Of a stretch of 64,000 nucleotides of DNA, positions 58,362 to 64,000 are shown one piece after another. Location of the stretch: the NCBI RefSeq assembly GCF_000407185.1, contig NZ_KE136482.1, forward strand, positions 1,116,001-1,180,000, given 5' to 3'. Position numbers and translations under genes: made by a program. Under the pieces are notes generated by a model. It made no database searches. It saw only the letters and a list, made by a program, of their open reading frames with translations, and was not told the DNA's origin. The stretch is from Enterococcus malodoratus ATCC 43197 (lineage in GTDB: Bacteria; Bacillota; Bacilli; Lactobacillales; Enterococcaceae). How positions within the stretch are numbered: the stretch's first letter is position 1; each line of letters begins with the position of its first letter.

Positions 58362-58841
58362 ATGGGAATTGGCCCATCAACAAAAGAAACATCACTGCAT
58401 CATTTTCAAGATCCGCTCGTTGACCTTTTAGGCAAGGACCCTGATATCGACTTTCAAGGAGTCGTAGTAGTTGGGACCCCGCAGAGCAACGCAATGAAAT
58501 ATCTAGTCGGACAGCGTACTGCTGCATGGTTGGAAGGAATGCGCACGAACGGTGTGATTGCTGCAACCGATGGCTGGGGAAATTCAGATGTAGACTTTGC
58601 GAACACCTTAGAGGAAATAGGCCGTCGAAATATTAGCGTGATCGGTCTCAAGTTCATTGGTACACAAGCTAAATTTGTCGTGGAAAATGACTTTACGAAG
58701 CACGTTTTAGACTTTAATAAATCGGCCGCCGGTATCGAGACGGAAGTGGTTGGTGAAAATACGATCAATCAACGGGATGCAGTAAAAGCGCTTGCGTCAA
58801 TCAAATTAAAAATGCGAAAAGATAATCAACAACTACGTTAA
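58362..58841 (+). CDS. prdE: proline reductase cluster protein PrdE
   Basis: 159 residues starting MGIGPSTKETSLHHFQDPL, which aligns with PrdA from the pyruvoyl Cys onward (CIGPASKETSRHYWREPL), with Met in place of that Cys. The remaining alpha-chain motifs GVVVVGTPQSN and GVIAATDGWGNSDVDFANTLEEIG are conserved. Because the Cys is absent, no pyruvoyl group can form. It follows prdD by 26 bp. AGGTGG precedes the ATG. Confidence 0.88.
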   Translation: MGIGPSTKETSLHHFQDPLVDLLGKDPDIDFQGVVVVGTPQSNAMKYLVGQRTAAWLEGMRTNGVIAATDGWGNSDVDFANTLEEIGRRNISVIGLKFIGTQAKFVVENDFTKHVLDFNKSAAGIETEVVGENTINQRDAVKALASIKLKMRKDNQQLR

Positions 58842-58910
58842 AGTAATTTTTTATGAATATGAATCACCAAAGTACTATTTTTAATTAAGTAGGAAACAAG
58901 GAGGATAATC

Positions 58911-59927
58911 ATGAAAGTATCAAAAATGATCTCAGCAATCGACACTCACACAGCAGGTGAAGCTGCTCGTTTAATTATTGGTGGAATTCCTAAATTCCCT
59001 GGCGAAACAATGGCAGATAAAAGAGCTTATTTGGAAACAGAAGCAGACGACCTGCGGAGAATGTTGATGCTGGAACCACGTGGGCATCGTGATATGTTTG
59101 GTGCCTTTATTACTGAACCTGTCCATAAAGAAGCGGATTACGGAATTATCTTTATGGATTCAGGCGGCTACTTGAATATGTGTGGTCACAACACGATTGC
59201 AGCAATGACTTCAGCAGTGGAACAAGGCTGGGTTGATGTTAAAGAAGGCGGCCGTGAAGTAAAAGTTGTTCAGGATACACCAGCGGGAATCGTACACGGT
59301 ACAGTACATTTAGATGAAGACTACTCAGCAGAGTCAGTGTCATTTGAGAATGTGGAATCATTCCTTTATAAAGAGAACGTGAAAGTAAACGTTCCTGAAC
59401 TTGGTGAGATCGCAATGGACATCTCTTTTGGCGGCAGTTTCTTTGCTATCTTGCCGGCAAAATCAGTTGGTTTAGAAATTAAACCAGAAAATGCGTCAAA
59501 ATTTAACGACTTAGGTATGATTATTCGCGATGCAGTGAATGAACAAATCGAAATTCAACATCCGACATTGGATCACATCAAAACTGTCGATTTGGTCGAA
59601 TTTTATGGTCCAGCAACAAGTCCAGATGCGACATATCAAAATGTTGTGGTCTTTGGTGATGGACAAGTTGACCGTTCTCCTTGCGGCACAGGTACAAGTG
59701 CAAAACTTGCGACATTATACGGCAAAGGCGAAATGAAAGTTGGCGACACGTTCGTGTATGAAAGTATCTTATGCACGAAGTTTAAAGGTGAAATTGTTGA
59801 AGAAGCGGAAGTTGGGGGATATAAAGCAATTATTCCTCGCGTAACAGGTTCGGCGTATGTCACTGGATACAACTCATTCTTGGTTGATCCGAAAGACTCC
59901 TTGAAGGATGGTTTCCTTCTGGGATAA
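58911..59927 (+). CDS. prdF: proline racemase
   Basis: 338 residues of the diaminopimelate-epimerase fold. Two catalytic Cys are visible, in YLNMCGHNT and SPCGTGTSA, each in the family motif, plus the DTHTAGEAARL start. It converts L-proline, freed by the peptidases, to D-proline, the reductase substrate. AAGGAGGA lies before the ATG. Gene order prdD-prdE-prdF matches a clostridial arrangement. Confidence 0.95.
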   Translation: MKVSKMISAIDTHTAGEAARLIIGGIPKFPGETMADKRAYLETEADDLRRMLMLEPRGHRDMFGAFITEPVHKEADYGIIFMDSGGYLNMCGHNTIAAMTSAVEQGWVDVKEGGREVKVVQDTPAGIVHGTVHLDEDYSAESVSFENVESFLYKENVKVNVPELGEIAMDISFGGSFFAILPAKSVGLEIKPENASKFNDLGMIIRDAVNEQIEIQHPTLDHIKTVDLVEFYGPATSPDATYQNVVVFGDGQVDRSPCGTGTSAKLATLYGKGEMKVGDTFVYESILCTKFKGEIVEEAEVGGYKAIIPRVTGSAYVTGYNSFLVDPKDSLKDGFLLG

Positions 59928-59945
59928 AGATGAAGGAGGGGTAAT

Positions 59946-60827
59946 ATGGTAACAGTACTATTAGCGATTTATATTGGTTTGATCTTATTACACACGGCAA
60001 ATATGGGACGCGATTTGGTCAAAAATAAAGATGACTTGGGACATGGAAATTGGTTTGTTTCAGGAATCATTGGTTTCATTACAGATTTTTTAGATACGTT
60101 AGGGATCGGAAGTTTTGCACCAACAACGTTGCTTTTGGACTTTACAAAACAATTAAGTTCTGACCGTTTGTTACCTGGAACTTTAAATGTGGGTCATGGG
60201 ATTCCGGTATTGGTTGAAGCATTTATCTTCACTCAGGTAGTTGATGTATCGCCAGTAACCCTATTTGCTTTAGTTGGTTCTGCAACGATCGGCGCGTTTA
60301 TTGGTTCAAGATTTGTAACTGGTTTGCCGGAAAAGAAAGTTCAACTTTGGATGGGCTGGGCATTGATTGTTACGGCTATATTGATGTTCGCACGTCAACA
60401 AGGTTGGATCGATATCTTAGGTGCAGATAATACAGCGACTGCATTGACAGGAATTAAATTGATCATTGGTGTTGTGATTAACTTCTTCTTAGGAGCATTG
60501 ATGACGATCGGTGTTGGTTTGTATGCGCCATGTATGGCAATGGTTTATATGTTAGGTTTGAGCCCGCTAGTTGCTTTCCCAGTAATGATGGGTTCATGTG
60601 CAGGTTTGATGCCAATCGCAAGTTTGAACTTTGTTAAGACAGGTGATTACGCGCGTAAAGTTAGTTTAGCGATCACTGTCGGTGGGATTATCGGGGTAAT
60701 TATTGCTGCGAAATTCGTAACTGGCTTAGATTTAGAAATTCTAACTTATATCATCATTTTAGTAATTATTTACACTGGTATCACTTATATTCGTAAGAGT
60801 ATGAAGCCGTCAGCAGCAAAAGCGTAA
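59946..60827 (+). CDS. TauE/SafE-family membrane permease
   Basis: 293 residues, eight predicted membrane helices, with the conserved ATIGAFIGSRFV and GVGLYAPCMAMVYMLG segments. TauE/SafE proteins carry organic acids or sulfur compounds such as taurine breakdown products. It starts 18 bp after prdF and ends at a terminator, so it is the last gene of the prd operon. Possible cargo includes 5-aminovalerate or another product to be exported; this is inference. Confidence 0.85.
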   Translation: MVTVLLAIYIGLILLHTANMGRDLVKNKDDLGHGNWFVSGIIGFITDFLDTLGIGSFAPTTLLLDFTKQLSSDRLLPGTLNVGHGIPVLVEAFIFTQVVDVSPVTLFALVGSATIGAFIGSRFVTGLPEKKVQLWMGWALIVTAILMFARQQGWIDILGADNTATALTGIKLIIGVVINFFLGALMTIGVGLYAPCMAMVYMLGLSPLVAFPVMMGSCAGLMPIASLNFVKTGDYARKVSLAITVGGIIGVIIAAKFVTGLDLEILTYIIILVIIYTGITYIRKSMKPSAAKA

Positions 60828-60841
60828 AAAAAATAATTTGA

Positions 60842-60876
60842 AAACTATCAACTCAATTGAGTTGATAGTTTTTTTG
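60842..60876 (+). terminator. terminator of the prd operon
   Basis: Perfect 30-bp palindrome centred on CAATTG (60842-60871) followed by T-run. 60877-61129 then holds only the pucR-type promoter region, without clear elements. Confidence 0.9.
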
Positions 60877-61129
60877 TATGTTTTGATAAACATAGGCCGA
60901 GCCAGTGGTTCAGTAGAAATTTCAGCGAGAAAAACGATTCTCACAGTTGTCATGATTCATCCAAGATAATTTTTTCAAAGTAGTTATTTTCATCGCTCAA
61001 CAACTTGAAACGGTTTGAGTTATGTATTTTTCGAATGGATTTATTTTAACAAAACATTTAGATTTCAATGAAATTTTATTCATTTTTTGATAGAATAAGC
61101 CAAACGTTTTCAAGAATGGAGGAATACAT

Positions 61130-62623
61130 TTGAATGTTCAAGATATATTGAGATTGCCGTCAATGAAAGGGGCCCAAATAATTGCTGGCGAGCCGCAAAA
61201 ACATCGTTTAGTCACCACGATCTCTGTTCTAGAAGTATCTGAACCCAGCTTATATAGTCAAATGCCTATTAAGGGTGAGTATTCCGGGAATGAACTGGTA
61301 CTTACATCCTTTGCTCAGATTGCAGAAAATGTAGAGAAGCAACTTGAGATTGTTTCTATTTTGCACCAGCATAACCAATTAGGCATTATTCTATATTATG
61401 TCGGACTCATCATGCCGAAGGTTTCCGATGAATTATTGACTAAGATGAATGAGCTGAAAATGATTTTGATCTTGATGCCGGTTAATCGAATTGATTTAAG
61501 ATATAGCGAGGTTATTTCTGAGGCTTTATCCTATATCAATGGGGAAGAAAATGAGCTCGATCCTCAGCAGGATATTTTACTTGAGACGATTCGGCAATTG
61601 CCGGCTCCTAATCAAATTGAGACCGCCTTGAGCATTCTGTCAGACAAATTTAAATGTAGTCTATTCATTAAAAGCCGTGAGAATGAGGTCTTATTATCGA
61701 AGGCATGGCCTAGAAGCTTAGATCAAAGTTTAAGGGAGATTATTGCTGACAAGAGTGAGAGCGATGCGACGAAAAATTCACCGATAGAACTAAATCAGAT
61801 CTACTATTTTCAAACCAATACTAGGTTAGCACTTGCCGCATTAGAAACACACTATTATTTAGCCATTTTCAAAAAGGAGCCTTTAGCGGAAAAGCAGCAT
61901 GCAGGAATAAAGACGATTATTGAAAAAACGATTAAATACTTTGGAGAAGAGCAGCTGCTGAATACAGGGCAACAATTTTTTTCAGCATGCCAAACAGGTG
62001 ATTATCATACGGCCGCTTTATTGGCTCAGAAGGAAGGCATCGACATAAGTAAACCTTTGAAACTGTATTGCATGCAAAGGGAAAAGGTAAAAAGGAGTGG
62101 ACGGATTTCTCAGTTAAATGGAATTTATTATAAGGAGCAGGATTTAGAATGGATAGTTGGAAATGTTGAGGAGCAATCACTCCAGAACATTTTTTCTACA
62201 AATGAGTTGAATTCTGACTTTTTCTTTATCAGTGGAGAATTTACAGGTCTTATTTCTATTTCAACTCAGATGACGGTCATAAAAAAGCAAATTGATGACA
62301 GTAAAAGGGTCTTTCCCAAAAAGCACTGCTTTTATCCAGAAGATCTATATTTACTGCAAGATGTGACATTAGATACAGAGCTGATTTACTTAGAACGTTA
62401 TCTGGAAGAAGAATTGATTGAGACACTGGCAGTATATTTTTTAGACTGCGACGAGAATATAAACGAGACGTCCAATGTACTTTTTTTGCATAATAATACG
62501 ATCAAATATCGTTTAAAACGTGCACAAGAGCGATTAAAAGTGTCTTTCTCTCATACAGCTTCACGCTATCTGCTGATTAAAAACTTGATTTATTTTCGAA
62601 AATATCCCCAAAAACGGCTATAG
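61130..62623 (+). CDS. PucR-family transcriptional regulator
   Basis: 497 residues starting at TTG with GGAGGAA upstream. PucR N-terminal domain (about 1-130, LRLPSMKGAQIIAGEPQKHRLVTTISVLEV...), a middle region (about 160-410) and the C-terminal PucR HTH (about 437-490, LAVYFLDCDENINETSNVLFLHNNTIKYRLKRAQERLKVSF). Family members respond to amino acids or purine-like compounds and often activate adjacent catabolic genes. Its position after the prd operon, with no prdR in the window, suggests it may take PrdR's place; unproven. It could also regulate the downstream NCS1 permease. Confidence 0.85.
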   Translation: MNVQDILRLPSMKGAQIIAGEPQKHRLVTTISVLEVSEPSLYSQMPIKGEYSGNELVLTSFAQIAENVEKQLEIVSILHQHNQLGIILYYVGLIMPKVSDELLTKMNELKMILILMPVNRIDLRYSEVISEALSYINGEENELDPQQDILLETIRQLPAPNQIETALSILSDKFKCSLFIKSRENEVLLSKAWPRSLDQSLREIIADKSESDATKNSPIELNQIYYFQTNTRLALAALETHYYLAIFKKEPLAEKQHAGIKTIIEKTIKYFGEEQLLNTGQQFFSACQTGDYHTAALLAQKEGIDISKPLKLYCMQREKVKRSGRISQLNGIYYKEQDLEWIVGNVEEQSLQNIFSTNELNSDFFFISGEFTGLISISTQMTVIKKQIDDSKRVFPKKHCFYPEDLYLLQDVTLDTELIYLERYLEEELIETLAVYFLDCDENINETSNVLFLHNNTIKYRLKRAQERLKVSFSHTASRYLLIKNLIYFRKYPQKRL

Positions 62624-62630
62624 GAGGCTA

Positions 62631-62665
62631 GTTTTGTCAATAGTGACAAAACAGCTTCTTTTCTT
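62631..62665 (+). terminator. terminator after the PucR-type gene
   Basis: Stem GTTTTGTCA/TGACAAAAC followed by a T-rich tract. Confidence 0.7.
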
Positions 62666-62753
62666 TTGTCTTAATAACATAGCCATGGTTTTCTCATTTG
62701 GTTATAATGATAAAATATTTATTTATCAGAATATTCAGAAATGAGGGGGATAT

Positions 62754-64000
62754 ATGGAGGAAGTAGCAGAAACAAATTCGGGAAATTATGAAAGAGAGCG
62801 GGTACCTGAGAAAGATCGAAAACGCTGGTTGTCTATCAGCATGGTTTGGATCGCGATTGGGATTGATTTATCTGGGATGTTTATGGGGGTGGCGTTGTCA
62901 CAAGGAATGGCCTTTTGGACAGCGATATCCGCAGTGGCGATAGGATCGATTATTCTAGGAGTTTTGGCAGTCGGAACGACCTATATCGGTGCCAAAGCGG
63001 GCTTATCTACAGGAATGATATCCAGAATTTCTTTCGGGAAAAAAGGGGCTTCATTGATGGGCGCGATTATGGGGATTTCTTCATTGGGTTGGTTTGGTGT
63101 CCAGATCGGTTTCTTTGCGGAAAACATCGGCTCTGCGATTAGTCAATTGACGAATACGGCAGTCCCCTCTTGGCTATTATCTTTGATTGGCGGCAGTTTA
63201 ATGATGCTTTCGGCATTTTGGGGTTATCAAGCGATTGAAAAGCTTTGTACTTATTCAGTTCCGTTGTTAGCGGCGCTGATCATTATTGCGACAATCATGT
63301 CGATAAATAAAAACGGTGCAGCAGGCTTGGCTATTCCACCGCAGGGGTCTACTACTTCCTTTGGTCTGGCGGTCTCTCTTGTAATTGGGGTGTATATGGT
63401 AGGCGTGGTGATGGCTCCGGATGTTGCTCGTTGGGCACAAAATCCAAAACAAGCGATGATTGCGGGCTTTGTTGGTTTCACGATTGGGAATAGTTTCATG
63501 ATCATTATTTCATTGATCTTAGTGAAAGTAATGAATACTTCTGATCTTACAGCTGTATTCTTTACTTTAGGACTGGGAATTCCGTCTATTTTGGTTTTGA
63601 CCTTGGCACAATGGACAACTAACACAAACAATCTTTATTCTGCATCTTTGGATTTTTCGATCGTATTCAAACGAGTGAACCCTAAAATCATTACTGTTAC
63701 TTGTGGTTCCTTAGGCATTTTGATGGCGATGTTTGGGATTTATGGCATGTTTGAAAATTTCTTGTCGATTGTTACAGTTTTAGTTTCTCCGATTGCTGGA
63801 ATCTACATGATTGACTATTTCTTTTATAAGGAAAAGTATGAATTCTCTTATGAGGAAAAATTACAAGATTATTATCCAATATCAATTATCTCTTGGGTGA
63901 TTGGCAGTACCATTGCGTTTATGACAAGTCAGCCTCCTGCAGGTTTTGGTCTGTTTACTTTGACGAACGTCTCTGCACTGGATGGCATTTTAGTAGCTGG
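62754..64000 (+). CDS. NCS1-family cytosine/purine-type permease (3' end beyond the window)
   Basis: At least 415 residues, starting MEEVAETNSGNYERERVP with GAGGGGG upstream; cut by the window edge. Membrane helices begin at about 28. NCS1 marks: SMVWIAIGIDLSGMFMGVALSQGM in helix 1, GWFGVQIGFFAEN, MAPDVARWAQNPKQAMIAGF. This resembles CodB-type cytosine and allantoin permeases. The substrate is unclear; the PucR regulator next to it is compatible with purine or amino-acid-derived cargo. Confidence 0.85.
   Translation, partial: MEEVAETNSGNYERERVPEKDRKRWLSISMVWIAIGIDLSGMFMGVALSQGMAFWTAISAVAIGSIILGVLAVGTTYIGAKAGLSTGMISRISFGKKGASLMGAIMGISSLGWFGVQIGFFAENIGSAISQLTNTAVPSWLLSLIGGSLMMLSAFWGYQAIEKLCTYSVPLLAALIIIATIMSINKNGAAGLAIPPQGSTTSFGLAVSLVIGVYMVGVVMAPDVARWAQNPKQAMIAGFVGFTIGNSFMIIISLILVKVMNTSDLTAVFFTLGLGIPSILVLTLAQWTTNTNNLYSASLDFSIVFKRVNPKIITVTCGSLGILMAMFGIYGMFENFLSIVTVLVSPIAGIYMIDYFFYKEKYEFSYEEKLQDYYPISIISWVIGSTIAFMTSQPPAGFGLFTLTNVSALDGILVA

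Overview
The window looks like a large extrachromosomal replicon (megaplasmid or chromid) of an Enterococcus, most likely the E. avium/E. raffinosus side of the genus. This rests on low-GC Lactobacillales-type genes, LPXTG pilins and sortases, a methionine T-box, a RepA_N initiator with ParA and ParB-like partners, and a complete D-proline reductase operon. The species is inference; no rRNA or tRNA gene is visible.

Layout. 1-395: the 5' end of a tyrosine recombinase gene plus its upstream control region. 915-3150: a lipoprotein and a choloylglycine-hydrolase-family enzyme. 3154-20474 (minus strand): a long surface-appendage operon with major pilin, 1650-residue adhesin, minor pilin, a protein with two fused sortase domains, a GH73-CHAP cell-wall hydrolase, a signal peptidase I, two tandem copies of a membrane-protein/coiled-coil gene pair, and a winged-helix regulator at the end. 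20725-22346: a tyrosine recombinase flanked by perfect 22-bp inverted repeats, with a strong promoter that points away from the pilus operon as drawn and would drive it after inversion. I read this as a phase-variation switch; the left edge carries the remains of a second, similar cassette.

22613-40258 is mixed metabolism and transport: LicT-controlled beta-glucoside-type PTS with an ADP-ribosylglycohydrolase, Fic protein, GNAT, MarR-type regulator, CDF metal exporter, MATE pump with a cysteine-less CsoR-like repressor, thioesterase, AI-2E-type permease, hemolysin III, methionine ABC importer behind a T-box with a readable ATG specifier, and an iron-type alcohol dehydrogenase.

40260-44486 is the replication and partition module: about 39 copies of a GTWWAC-centred repeat in 1.05 kb before parA, ten more before repA, a ParB-like gene, and a repA leader with two hairpins that share the loop TTGGCG. 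An opposite-strand promoter and a perfect terminator define a predicted antisense RNA of about 120 nt over that leader.

44541-64000 (plus strand) is dominated by proline-peptide use: two M24 proline peptidases, a prolyl iminopeptidase, a POT peptide transporter, then prdC, prdA, a small cluster protein, prdB, prdD, prdE, prdF and a TauE/SafE permease, followed by a PucR-type regulator and an NCS1 permease cut by the window edge. prdC and prdB each carry an in-frame TGA read here as selenocysteine; naive gene calling splits prdB and truncates prdC. Together the genes would import proline-containing peptides, release L-proline, racemise it and reduce D-proline to 5-aminovalerate as an electron sink.
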